A stretch of 64,000 nt of DNA from Paenibacillus sp. CAA11 (GTDB lineage Bacteria > Bacillota > Bacilli > Paenibacillales > Paenibacillaceae): contig NZ_CP028922.1 of assembly GCF_003060825.1 (NCBI RefSeq), positions 4,557,001-4,621,000 on the forward strand. The letters run 5' to 3'. Positions within the stretch are counted from its first letter, which is position 1. Every line of letters starts with the position of its first letter. The translations under genes were made by a program, and so were the position numbers. The notes under the pieces are model-generated. The model was not told the origin of the DNA. It was given only the letters and a program-made list of their open reading frames with translations, and did not search any database. Below, one piece after another: positions 26,748 through 35,578 of the stretch.

Positions 26748-29294
26748 CTATTCCACTTCTCTTAATCTCTCGACAATCGTAGACTTGGTCAGCATTCTGT
26801 AAGCCCCTGTAGTTACCACGTAAGCAATAATGATCAGAACGGGAATAACTGCTACAAAAGGTATTGCGCTCATATGGAACACGGTAAAAGCCATATTCTC
26901 CGCCAGCATCTTGGCGATGCTGTAAGTGATCAGAACGCCGAGCGTTGAGACGATCAGCATGGTGAACAGCACATTATAGAGTCCCTCATAGACCAGCATT
27001 CGCTTCAGCTGCGCCTTGGTCATGCCGATGCTCTCCAAGATGGAGAACTCACTGCGGCGGGAGATTACGCCGGTAAGAACGGTATTGATGTAGTTCAGCA
27101 CCCCGATGAGAGCGATGACCAAGCTAAGGCCATAGCCTACTGTCTGAAAAATACGGATAAAGCCCCCCAGCTCCTCTCTGTACTCCTCCCTAGATTTCAA
27201 GGTCCAGTCATCTATCCCATGCGTGACCGACCGCAGCTTCTGGTTCACGGCATCCAGCTTAGCCGGATCGGCTTGAATGGTAGAGGACAGAATCCATGGA
27301 GCCTGATCCCCTGACAGTGAAGGATTCTGACGGAGCTCTGATGCAGGAAGAAAGGCGTTGTATCCTGTAGCCGAGAACCTATGTGTCGTTGCAGCATAGA
27401 AAGCGTTGTATTTCACGACAGCCATGACCTCATAGCTTGTTCCCAGGAATGGGTACGTGATTTTGTCCCCCGGGTGGTAATACCTGGTGTACTGATCCTC
27501 TTTTCCCAAGAGGGATTCCGCAATCAGAACATAGCGGCCGGAGGCAAACTTCTGCTTATCGAAGGAACCCTCTACAATGTCATCAGGCTGAAGCATCTCA
27601 TACCAGCCGGGGTCGATGCCATACAAATCCACATCCACCTTTCCCTTAGCGAGGAACTCCTTCATATAGGGGTCATTTAAACTGTTAATTTCAGCCTCAA
27701 GCGGCTTTAAGGCAGCCCGGACCTTCTCGTCCATCGGGTAAATTGTCGGTTTGAAGTACACATTGTCCACACTGCGGACTCCGTCAATCTCGCTCAATTG
27801 ATCCGTAAAAGTTTCGGACAACTGACGGGGATCACCCGCTCGCTCTCCTTGCTCTAAGACCACCGAATTATTCTTAATCAGAAAGTCTCCGGCGATATAG
27901 GAGTTTAAATATTTATTAACGTTCAGTGAAGATATGACGGTATAGATCAAAGTGAATAATATAATGCTCAAGCTCAGTGAAGACAGCATCAGCACAAGCT
28001 TCTTCTTGCTGCGAAGCAGGTTCACCAAGGACATGCGGTATAGCTTCGCGCCATGCTCCGAGCGCTTCGCGCGCTTCTTCCCGCCCTGAACCCCGGCGAA
28101 TTTGACCGCTTCTACAGGGGCAATACGTCCAGCGATTCTGCCCGGCTTGCGGGCAGCAATCCAGACGGTAAGGTAAGAGAACAAGGCTGCGCCGATGAAG
28201 ATTAGCGGGCTCACCGAGTAGACAGGCTCCGCAGAGCCGCCAAGAAAGCCATCGTTAATCATGGGTGTAATCCAGCGGCCGATTGCATATCCCAGGAGAA
28301 GCCCGACGGGAAGGCCCACAGCATAGAGCAGTCTTGCCTGGATCATGATGATCCTGCGCAGCTGACGGGGTGTCGTGCCGATCGTCTTGAGCAGCCCGTA
28401 GAATTTGACATCCCTCACCACAGATATATAGAAGATGTTATAGATTAACAAGTATCCGCTCAGCATGATAATTAGAATGATAGCCATATAAGGCAGCAAA
28501 TCGAGCAGACGATCAGAGAACTTATTCGCTGTATAGGCCCAGTTCACCCCAATCTCAGCCTTGAGCTCCGTATCGGTCAGTATCTTGTTCAGCTTCTCCT
28601 CAATATGGAGAGGGCTGTCAAGCATAACGCTTAGCTGGGAGGTGTTCACATAGGAATTTTGCGCCTTGGATACAGCCGGATCGATATGCGAGATGTATTT
28701 CTTGGCAAAAGGCTCTGAGACGTAAGCTAAGCCGGACATGGACAAATTTTCGTCTGACTCATAATACCCGGACAGAACAAATTCATAGGAGATGACCTGC
28801 TCATCTGTATCGACGTTCAGCTTTACCGGCTCGCCAAGCTTAGCCTGAACGCCGAGCTTATCCAGTACCCAGGTACTGAGAACGACCTCGTTCTCAGCCT
28901 TGGGCAACCCGCCTTGAATAAAATGAACAAAGCTATGCTTGGCTTGATTCTCATCAACATGAAGCACTTCCATGGGCTGGTGCTTGAACTTTCCGTCATG
29001 CACCCTGCCTACCATAGTGGATACCCCATATTCTCGGATGGACGGGTGCTTCTTCAGCTTCTCTACCTCTGACGGAGATAAATATTTATATGCTCCATGA
29101 AAATCCGACCCGATCGTCTTCATCTGTGCATATTCCATAGACTTGTTAATGCTGAGGGCCATGGTAAATACAGAGGTGATCAGCAGCGTGGTCAGCACCA
29201 CGGCGCAGATGATCATCACGCTGCGCAGGCGGCCTGCCTTCAGACTCTTCCCAGCCAGCCGGAAGATCGCCTTACGATTGTTGGTCTTAATCAT
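26748..29294 (-). CDS. FtsX-type ABC exporter permease (long form)
   Basis: 848 residues. One helix at about 20-45 and a large outer domain (about 50-250) are followed by three FtsX-type helices (about 265-385). A second unit has one helix (about 430-455), an outer domain and three final helices (about 715-830). This duplicated FtsX layout fits long MacB/YtrF-like permeases; BceB-type permeases are about 200 residues shorter. The ATG follows GGAGGTAGGAGCCA and overlaps the ATPase stop. With the adjacent kinase and regulator it probably removes or senses a membrane-active peptide or lipid compound. Confidence 0.88.
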   Translation of the reverse strand: MIKTNNRKAIFRLAGKSLKAGRLRSVMIICAVVLTTLLITSVFTMALSINKSMEYAQMKTIGSDFHGAYKYLSPSEVEKLKKHPSIREYGVSTMVGRVHDGKFKHQPMEVLHVDENQAKHSFVHFIQGGLPKAENEVVLSTWVLDKLGVQAKLGEPVKLNVDTDEQVISYEFVLSGYYESDENLSMSGLAYVSEPFAKKYISHIDPAVSKAQNSYVNTSQLSVMLDSPLHIEEKLNKILTDTELKAEIGVNWAYTANKFSDRLLDLLPYMAIILIIMLSGYLLIYNIFYISVVRDVKFYGLLKTIGTTPRQLRRIIMIQARLLYAVGLPVGLLLGYAIGRWITPMINDGFLGGSAEPVYSVSPLIFIGAALFSYLTVWIAARKPGRIAGRIAPVEAVKFAGVQGGKKRAKRSEHGAKLYRMSLVNLLRSKKKLVLMLSSLSLSIILFTLIYTVISSLNVNKYLNSYIAGDFLIKNNSVVLEQGERAGDPRQLSETFTDQLSEIDGVRSVDNVYFKPTIYPMDEKVRAALKPLEAEINSLNDPYMKEFLAKGKVDVDLYGIDPGWYEMLQPDDIVEGSFDKQKFASGRYVLIAESLLGKEDQYTRYYHPGDKITYPFLGTSYEVMAVVKYNAFYAATTHRFSATGYNAFLPASELRQNPSLSGDQAPWILSSTIQADPAKLDAVNQKLRSVTHGIDDWTLKSREEYREELGGFIRIFQTVGYGLSLVIALIGVLNYINTVLTGVISRRSEFSILESIGMTKAQLKRMLVYEGLYNVLFTMLIVSTLGVLITYSIAKMLAENMAFTVFHMSAIPFVAVIPVLIIIAYVVTTGAYRMLTKSTIVERLREVE

Positions 29295-29989
29295 TGGCTC
29301 CTACCTCCGGCCCCCAGCTTCCCGGACGAGGCGATCCGGCCGTCCTCAATCCGGATGATCCGGTCAGCCGTCTGGGCAATCTCCTCATTATGCGTGATCA
29401 TCACAATGGTCTGGTGGAACCGCTCGCTCATCTGCTTCAGCAGGATGAGCACCTCTTGGCTTGTCCTGCTGTCCAGGTTGCCTGTCGGCTCATCCGCCAG
29501 AATGATCGAAGGCTTGGTTGCCAGCGCTCGCGCAATGGCCACGCGCTGCTGCTGGCCGCCGGACAGATTAGAGGGCAGGCTGTGGAGCTTTCCCTGCAGA
29601 CCCAAAGCCTGAATAATCGTATCCAGGTATTTCTTATCCAGCGTGCCGCCGTCCAGCTCAATCGGCAACACGATATTCTCCAGCACATTCAAGATCGGTA
29701 CCAGATTGTAATGCTGGAAGACAAAGCCCACCGACCTGCGCCGAAAGATCGTCAGCTTATCGTCATTCATAGCAAAGATATCATGGTCATCCACATAAAC
29801 CTTGCCCTCTGTCGCGCGATCCAGCCCGCCCAGCATATGCAGGAGCGTAGACTTGCCGCTGCCGCTGGTACCTACGATGGCTACGAACTCGCCCTGCTCC
29901 ACCTCCAGCGACACATCATCCAGCGCCTTGACCATCTGCTCGCCGTTTCCATAGTATTTCTTCAAATGCTCCATCTTCAAAATAGGCAA
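29291..29989 (-). CDS. ABC exporter ATPase (LolD/MacB type)
   Basis: 232 residues, a single ABC cassette: Walker A GTSGSGKST, Q loop FVFQHYNLVPILNV, signature LSGGQQQRVAIARAL, Walker B IILADEPTGNLD, H loop MITHNEE. This set is typical of ATPases pairing with FtsX-type permeases. The start is TTG at 29989 behind GGGGGGAAGCGAAAG; the internal ATG at 29974 has no site at the right distance. A cluster of AAGTAAC half-sites lies just upstream. Confidence 0.92.
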   Translation of the reverse strand: MPILKMEHLKKYYGNGEQMVKALDDVSLEVEQGEFVAIVGTSGSGKSTLLHMLGGLDRATEGKVYVDDHDIFAMNDDKLTIFRRRSVGFVFQHYNLVPILNVLENIVLPIELDGGTLDKKYLDTIIQALGLQGKLHSLPSNLSGGQQQRVAIARALATKPSIILADEPTGNLDSRTSQEVLILLKQMSERFHQTIVMITHNEEIAQTADRIIRIEDGRIASSGKLGAGGRSQ

Positions 29990-30011
29990 CTTTCGCTTCC
30001 CCCCGGCTCTT

Positions 30012-30039
30012 AAGTAATGGTTACTTCTTCAAAAGTAAC
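30012..30039. promoter_or_regulatory. Probable response-regulator operator: three AAGTAA(C) half-sites
   Basis: AAGTAA-TGG-TTACTT, a spacer and AAGTAAC form two overlapping inverted repeats between the kinase gene and the ABC genes. This is where a dedicated regulator would bind to switch on the exporter. Site identity is inferred. Confidence 0.5.
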
Positions 30040-30087
30040 AAACAAATCTAACTGAGCCCTGTCCCAAAACTAACGGATTAGACATAA

Positions 30088-31119
30088 TCAGATTTGCGGG
30101 AGGAAAACGGAGAACTTGGTTCCCTGACCCAGCTTGGAGAACACCTTGATATGTCCCCCTTGGGTCATCACAATCTCCCTGGCCAGGAACAGGCCGATGC
30201 CTACGCCTTCCCGGTCCAAAGCATTCTGGCCCCGGTAGAATCTCTTGAAGATATAAGGAAGCTCCTCTTCGCCGATTCCGATGCCTGTATCTTCTACGTC
30301 AATGCGTGTAAACATCTCGTTGCTGAACGTCGAGACTCGAATAACGCCCCCCTGATCCGTGTACTTCACCGCATTCTCCAGGAGGTTGAACAGGGCCTCG
30401 CCAGTCCACTTCACATCGTGCAGCGCCTGGATTCCTGGATCACAAATAACCTCCACCTGGATCTCTTTGCTCTCCGCCATAGAGTACATCGCAGATACCG
30501 CTTGCTGAACCGTCCGAATCACAGGTGCGGCCTCCAAATGAAGCGAGATAATGCCCGCTTCAAGCCTCGATAGCTTAATCAAGGATTCAATCAGCCATTT
30601 CAGCTTGTCCGATTGAGATTGAATGCTCGACACCAGCTCCTGCGCTTCCAGGTCCAGACGGGGAAGCTCTGCAAGCAGCTGACTGTACAGCATGATATTG
30701 GACAGCGGTGTCTTAGTCTGGTGGGAAATATCCGAGATGAGCTCCTTAATCCGGTCCTTCTCCTGCTGCAAGGTCTGCCCGTTCGCCTGTGAAAGGCGAA
30801 TATACCGGGTCAGCTTATGCTGCAATGAGGACAGACGGTTCTCCTCATAAGTAGCAGCCAGCTCTCTCCCGTCCATAGCCAAGGTTACGATGCTCTCTAT
30901 ACTGTCGAAGACCACTGACATGCTCTGCTTCAGGCGGCTGAACAGCCATCCGCCTAGCAGGAGCACCGCAAGCATATAGGCGCAGGAAATCCACAGCAGG
31001 GCTGGATCAAAGCCCCTCAGCCAATATACAACCGCTATAAATGCGCTGGTCAAGATCAGCAGAGCCACTGCTGAAATGATGACCGCCCGTGTAAGCTTGC
31101 GATCCTGTTCAATTTTCAT
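30088..31119 (-). CDS. Intramembrane-sensing histidine kinase
   Basis: 343 residues from ATG 31119, placed behind GGAAGGAAATAATC; a longer frame to 31155 lies inside the regulator gene. Two membrane helices (about 12-34 and 40-60) flank only about nine outer residues (LRGFDPALL), the mark of intramembrane-sensing kinases such as BceS. The H box is LISDISHQTKTPLSNIML, the N box LFNLLENAVKYTD, the G box DTGIGIGEEELPYIFKRFYR. The start overlaps the regulator stop by 11 bases. It probably responds to the state of the neighbouring exporter. Confidence 0.92.
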   Translation of the reverse strand: MKIEQDRKLTRAVIISAVALLILTSAFIAVVYWLRGFDPALLWISCAYMLAVLLLGGWLFSRLKQSMSVVFDSIESIVTLAMDGRELAATYEENRLSSLQHKLTRYIRLSQANGQTLQQEKDRIKELISDISHQTKTPLSNIMLYSQLLAELPRLDLEAQELVSSIQSQSDKLKWLIESLIKLSRLEAGIISLHLEAAPVIRTVQQAVSAMYSMAESKEIQVEVICDPGIQALHDVKWTGEALFNLLENAVKYTDQGGVIRVSTFSNEMFTRIDVEDTGIGIGEEELPYIFKRFYRGQNALDREGVGIGLFLAREIVMTQGGHIKVFSKLGQGTKFSVFLPQI

Positions 31120-31801
31120 GATTATTTCCTTCCGCCCACATATAGCCCAGGCCATATATGGTCTTAATATACTTCGGGGAGGATGGCTTGTCCTCCAGCT
31201 TGGCCCGCAGACGCTTAATCGCCATTGTCAGGGCATTCTCGTCCACGAACTCTGCGTCTTGGGTCCAGACCTTGTCCATCAGCTGCTCTCTGGACAGAAT
31301 ATTTCCCGCATGACTTACCAGCATTCGAAGCAGTTTCTGTTCCGTGCGGCTTAATACGAGCTGTTCCCCATCCTTGCAGAACTCCATCTTCGCAAAATCA
31401 AAGCTCAGACGGTCTATCGCATACTGATGCTCTCCGCCCGAATCCGTCCTCCGCAGGACGGCCATGACCCTGGCGCGAAGCACCATTAAGCTGAACGGCT
31501 TGGTGATGTAGTCATCACCGCCAAGTTCGAAGCCGCTCACAATATCTGCCTCCATATCGTTGGCGGTGAGAAAAATGATCGGCACCCTGGAGCCCCTCCG
31601 AATCCTCTCGCAATAATCCAGGCCGCTTCCATCCGGCAAATGTACATCCAGTAGGATGAGGTCAATCCTCAGGTCATTCCGCAGCTGCTCTGCCTCAGCG
31701 ATACTGTAAGCCTGCCAGGTATGCAGGCCGCTCTGTGCAAGGGTTAAGGCGATTCCTCTATTCAAACTGCGGTCATCTTCAACGATGAGCAGATTTTTCA
31801 T
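31109..31801 (-). CDS. OmpR-family response regulator of the ABC exporter system
   Basis: 230 residues. Receiver with VEDDRSL, phospho-acceptor Asp in LILLDVHLPDGSG, switch Thr in IFLTAND and Lys in YITKPFS. The winged helix has LVLSRTEQKLLRMLVSHAG and MAIKRLRAKLEDKPSSPKYI. It is the first gene of a four-gene block (regulator, kinase, ATPase, permease), an order typical of peptide-antibiotic detoxification modules of Bacillota. Confidence 0.93.
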   Translation of the reverse strand: MKNLLIVEDDRSLNRGIALTLAQSGLHTWQAYSIAEAEQLRNDLRIDLILLDVHLPDGSGLDYCERIRRGSRVPIIFLTANDMEADIVSGFELGGDDYITKPFSLMVLRARVMAVLRRTDSGGEHQYAIDRLSFDFAKMEFCKDGEQLVLSRTEQKLLRMLVSHAGNILSREQLMDKVWTQDAEFVDENALTMAIKRLRAKLEDKPSSPKYIKTIYGLGYMWAEGNNHEN

Positions 31802-31822
31802 AGCAAGCGCGCTCCTCCTTCT

Positions 31823-31844
31823 AAATGGAATTATGATTCCATTT
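31823..31844. promoter_or_regulatory. 9-bp inverted repeat upstream of the regulator gene
   Basis: AAATGGAAT-TATG-ATTCCATTT lies between the ger operon end (31867) and the regulator start (31801). It may be a weak terminator for ger or an autoregulatory site; no U-run of note follows. Confidence 0.4.
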
Positions 31845-31866
31845 TATAGGAGATGGAGCAGCCAGG

Positions 31867-32970
31867 CTATAAAGAATGTGACTGGGTCCATTTTTTGCGA
31901 ACGCCGTAGACAATCAGAAGAAGAAGCGGAAGAATGATCCCGTTCGTCGTGTCCCAGCCGATCCAGTAGGGCAGAATCGTCTTTAAGTAATACTCCACAT
32001 TCGGGGAGACCTCCATAGCCAGACCGAACAGCAGCAACCCCGCAGGAAGGATTAAGGAATGGAAGTTTCGCAAGCCGAAAGTTTGGGCACAGCCCTTCGT
32101 AAATGCATACATATAAATAACCGTCTTGAAAAAGATTGTCAGCAGCCAGGCCGTAGCCATAATCGCCTCAATCCGCTGAACAAAGTTCCCAATGTTAATC
32201 AACTGGGCAAGAAAATAGGTGGGGTACACGGTGAGCTTAGTCAGTGAAGCCCCCATCACCGACAAGGACATAAACACAATCAAACAAAGCAGAAGACTTG
32301 AGAGTCCTGTAATTAAGAGAATCTCCCGATTCATATGGGGCTTCCTGCGTACAGAGGGAAGAATCATGAGGAATACACACATCTCCCCAAACGAGTAGCC
32401 GGTAGTAAACAGGAGCCCATAAAGAGTGGACCGCATTCCGCCTTCCCCAAATGGCCTAAGATGGTGAAGATCCACCTTAGGAGCCAAGCAAACAATGAGA
32501 ATGGCAGCAAACAGTATAAACAGAGGGAGAGCGATCTCACTGCTGCGGCCTATGCTCTCCAGACCCACAAGCAGTGCCAGCACAATAACTAGCACGAACA
32601 GCAGATGGATGACAGGAAGTGGGGTTTGGATATAAATCATGGTCGTCATGAAATCACCCATCTCCCGTACCAAATAGGCAGAGCTTATGAGGAAATAATA
32701 CATATACCATAGCGATACGGCGGTTCCCAGCCATTTCCCCATAGTGCTGCGGCTCATCTCCACTAAAGACATTTCAGGATAGAGCGAGCTTACTTTGAGC
32801 AGCAGCCAAATTACAGCAAGTCCGCCCGGAATCCCCAGCAAGCAGGAGATCCACGCATTCTGCTCTGCCATTCCCGCGATGGTAGAAGGGAACAACAAGA
32901 TCATATCTCCGATATAACATAAGAAGATAAGGCTTCCGAGCTGCCTTACCGATATGTTGCCATCTGTCAC
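31867..32970 (-). CDS. GerB-family spore germination permease (second copy)
   Basis: 367 residues from GTG 32970 behind AGGAGGCGGGAAG; the frame runs further upstream without a good site. About ten helices in the APC-superfamily layout of the GerAB/GerKB subunit, including RQLGSLIFLCYIGDMILLFP, the family segment SLWYMYYFLISSAYLVREMGDF and IGNFVQRIEAIMATAW. The subunit sits in the inner spore membrane and is thought to bind the germinant. It is the last gene of the operon and a close paralog of the gene upstream: the two have the same length and are colinear. Confidence 0.92.
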   Translation of the reverse strand: MTDGNISVRQLGSLIFLCYIGDMILLFPSTIAGMAEQNAWISCLLGIPGGLAVIWLLLKVSSLYPEMSLVEMSRSTMGKWLGTAVSLWYMYYFLISSAYLVREMGDFMTTMIYIQTPLPVIHLLFVLVIVLALLVGLESIGRSSEIALPLFILFAAILIVCLAPKVDLHHLRPFGEGGMRSTLYGLLFTTGYSFGEMCVFLMILPSVRRKPHMNREILLITGLSSLLLCLIVFMSLSVMGASLTKLTVYPTYFLAQLINIGNFVQRIEAIMATAWLLTIFFKTVIYMYAFTKGCAQTFGLRNFHSLILPAGLLLFGLAMEVSPNVEYYLKTILPYWIGWDTTNGIILPLLLLIVYGVRKKWTQSHSL

Positions 32971-32999
32971 CTTCCCGCCTCCTAATCCTGCTATTCCTT

Positions 33000-34103
33000 T
33001 CAAGCTTGCCGTTTCCTCCAGCGTTTTCTCACGGCATAAGCCCCCAATAACAAGAGGGGAAGAAGTACGCCGTTGGTCAGATCCCAATACGCCCAGGGCA
33101 TTACGATGGTTTTGAGATAATAAATGACATCAGGCGCAATCAGAACCGCCATACCGAACACCAGCATACCGGCCGGAAGTACCAGCTTTCTATATTGATC
33201 CAACCCACAGAGCTCGGCAGCCCCTTTGACAAAGGCATAACAAAAGATCACCGACTTCAGATAACTCGCCGTGAGATAGGCAATAGCCATGATCGCCTCA
33301 ATCCGCTGTACAAAGTTACCGATGTTAATAATTTGGGACAAAACGTAGGTAGGATAGACACTCACCTCTGTCATCTGCGTCCCCATAACGAGCAGAGAAA
33401 TGACCAGTAAGCAGAACAGCAGGCTTCCCACACAGGCCGCTGCCAACAGGGTATCCCTCTTGTATTTAGACTTCCAGTTCACATTCGGCAGGACCATAAG
33501 AAATGCGGACATTTGGGCAAATGGATACATGGAAGCCAGCAGGCTGCCTTGAATAATGGATCCGAGCGGATTTTCCCCCATGGGACGCAGATGCTTGAAT
33601 TCCAATTTGGGGAGCAGACACACCATTAGAATCAGGACAAACAGAAGAAATATCGGCAGAATGATCTCGCTGCTTCGCCCCACCGCCTCAAGCCCTGCGA
33701 TTAAGGCCCCTACAATGAGTAGGATAAACAGCAGATGGATGACCTGCAGCGGTGTCTTCAAGAAGATCTGTGTCGTCAGGAAATCGCCCATCTCCCGAAG
33801 CAGATAGGACGAGACCATTAGAAAATAGAATAAATACCAGAGGGACACCACTCCGCCAAGCCATCTCCCCAAAATATGCTTGGATAGTCCGATCAAGGAC
33901 AGCTCCGGATGAGCAGCATGCACTTGCAGCAGAATCCATACCGTTAACACCCCGCAAGGAATGCTGATCAAAGAAGCGATCCAGCTGTCCTGGTGAGCAA
34001 TCGGGGTAATCGCGCCCGGAAACAGCTGAAACATATCGCCCATTCCGCATAGGAAAATAAGCGTTGCCAGCTGCCTGGCACTGATTTTCTCCTTCTCCAG
34101 CAT
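33000..34103 (-). CDS. GerB-family spore germination permease (first copy)
   Basis: 367 residues from ATG 34103 behind AAGGGGCTGAAGTG; a GTG directly before it is an alternative. It has the same ten-helix APC-type layout as the next gene, with ARQLATLIFLCGMGDMFQLFP, SLWYLFYFLMVSSYLLREMGDF and IGNFVQRIEAIMAIAY. Two adjacent GerB subunits with one GerA and one GerC suggest alternative receptors or a mixed complex with different germinants. Confidence 0.92.
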   Translation of the reverse strand: MLEKEKISARQLATLIFLCGMGDMFQLFPGAITPIAHQDSWIASLISIPCGVLTVWILLQVHAAHPELSLIGLSKHILGRWLGGVVSLWYLFYFLMVSSYLLREMGDFLTTQIFLKTPLQVIHLLFILLIVGALIAGLEAVGRSSEIILPIFLLFVLILMVCLLPKLEFKHLRPMGENPLGSIIQGSLLASMYPFAQMSAFLMVLPNVNWKSKYKRDTLLAAACVGSLLFCLLVISLLVMGTQMTEVSVYPTYVLSQIINIGNFVQRIEAIMAIAYLTASYLKSVIFCYAFVKGAAELCGLDQYRKLVLPAGMLVFGMAVLIAPDVIYYLKTIVMPWAYWDLTNGVLLPLLLLGAYAVRKRWRKRQA

Positions 34104-34123
34104 CACTTCAGCCCCTTCTCCCA

Positions 34124-34360
34124 TCAGCCAAACCACTTGGTGAACAAGCCGTTTATTGGGCCGTAGATGATTTCAATGATTTTGAGCGGACTGGTCATCC
34201 GCTTCATCTGGACTGCCATGCTGCTGAATATGGTTCCCCCTGTAAGCATCACCAAGAAGACCGCAATATCCCTCCATTTTCTTGTCCGAAATAAGGAAGG
34301 CACCTCCTTAATCGCAATAGCTAGGGCAACGATAATCACCAAGGCCGTTATCATGTTCAA
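34124..34360 (-). CDS. Small two-helix membrane protein of the ger operon
   Basis: 78 residues. Hydrophobic helices lie at about 3-20 and 32-52, joined by a basic loop (FRTRKWRD), with an amphipathic tail ending GLFTKWFG. It sits between gerC and gerB in the operon, 20 bases before gerB. Small membrane proteins are known in some ger operons and modulate receptor activity. Assignment here rests on position and topology, not on a recognised family. Confidence 0.7.
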   Translation of the reverse strand: MNMITALVIIVALAIAIKEVPSLFRTRKWRDIAVFLVMLTGGTIFSSMAVQMKRMTSPLKIIEIIYGPINGLFTKWFG

Positions 34361-35578
34361 TTACTCCTTCATTTTCTCCTGATACGTATCCAGCATCGTG
34401 CCCACTTTATCGACCTTTGTCCGGGCCGTATATTCAACAGGCACTTCCAAGAACATCTTGTCCCAATTGGGGGCCAGCTTCTTCCAAACCTTCGGATTCG
34501 TCTGGTAAATCTGATTGCCGAATCCAAAAATATCGACCTTGAATTTATCGCGGACGGTCTGTACGGCCTCCTGCAAAATTTCGATTTGCCGTTCATTATT
34601 GGCGGCTTCAATCCTGCGGATATCTTCAGAGCTTCCGAGCTTCACCTTGGGAGAACGGATCTCTGACAGCACAGCTTTATTGGATACGCTGATTTTGATT
34701 TTGGGAGCACCATCTTCTATAAGAGCCTTTAACTGGGTAGAGCTATCCAAGATGCGCAGCGTCACTCTTCCCTCAGGCAAATCCGCATAGCCAACGGTCG
34801 TATCCACATGGTTGCGGATGTAATTAACTCCCTTGCTCTCCTCCTCATCTAGCCAGCCTATGAGCTTGTCGTTCTTAAAGACGCCAAGGCTGTTGTACTG
34901 CAGCCTGGCCAGAGGTACAGCCGGCTTAATATTATCCTCTCCTATCCCCTCGGCTGTCTTGGCATTACCGTGTAATTCAATTCCTGTTAAGACCGGATGA
35001 ATCCCCTCATCCAGCAGGATATCCATCAGCTCATCTGCAGTTACCTTGGTTGTTGGAGCCCAGATTGCAGAAGATTCACTTAGCGAGAAGAATAGTTTAT
35101 TGGCTGGAATCCGCTCAATTGGCGTCATAATTTTAAGGATCTCTTCAGCCCTGCATCCTTTGGCAATGACAATATAAAAGTCTGAACGAACAGAGGGTTC
35201 TCGGATTAATGTCTCTACGATCTCGGCGATGCCCTTACGCGCGAACTCTTCACTGATGACGAGCATACGAATATGCGATAGGTATATGCGGCGCGGGCTG
35301 TCCACGGTCATTTTCTGTACAGCTTCCAACAAGGTCGGCGCCTTCGCTTCGAAGACAACAGCCGCTGCCCCTCCTTTACCTGATGTTGACTTAGAGGCTA
35401 CCTCCGACGGTACCACGATTTGCGTTGAAGCTCGGATGTCCTCCCCGTCCATGTCGATCCCTAGAGCGACAGCAATCCCTAACTCATTCAACTCTTTGCG
35501 GTCCCAGCAGCCGGACAGCGTGATGGACAACAGGCCCATTACAATAACCAATCGAATGATGCACAACTTTGATTTCAT
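34361..35578 (-). CDS. GerC-family spore germination lipoprotein
   Basis: 405 residues. The signal sequence ends in the lipobox ITLSGC, followed by the family start WDRKELNELGIAVALGIDMD. Further Ger(x)C markers are VVPSEVASKS, SPRRIYLSHIRMLVISEEFA and the C-terminal domain with VDIFGFGNQIYQTNPKVWKK. It is the lipid-anchored subunit of the germinant receptor on the outer face of the inner spore membrane. Its ATG overlaps the gerA stop by four bases. Confidence 0.95.
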   Translation of the reverse strand: MKSKLCIIRLVIVMGLLSITLSGCWDRKELNELGIAVALGIDMDGEDIRASTQIVVPSEVASKSTSGKGGAAAVVFEAKAPTLLEAVQKMTVDSPRRIYLSHIRMLVISEEFARKGIAEIVETLIREPSVRSDFYIVIAKGCRAEEILKIMTPIERIPANKLFFSLSESSAIWAPTTKVTADELMDILLDEGIHPVLTGIELHGNAKTAEGIGEDNIKPAVPLARLQYNSLGVFKNDKLIGWLDEEESKGVNYIRNHVDTTVGYADLPEGRVTLRILDSSTQLKALIEDGAPKIKISVSNKAVLSEIRSPKVKLGSSEDIRRIEAANNERQIEILQEAVQTVRDKFKVDIFGFGNQIYQTNPKVWKKLAPNWDKMFLEVPVEYTARTKVDKVGTMLDTYQEKMKE

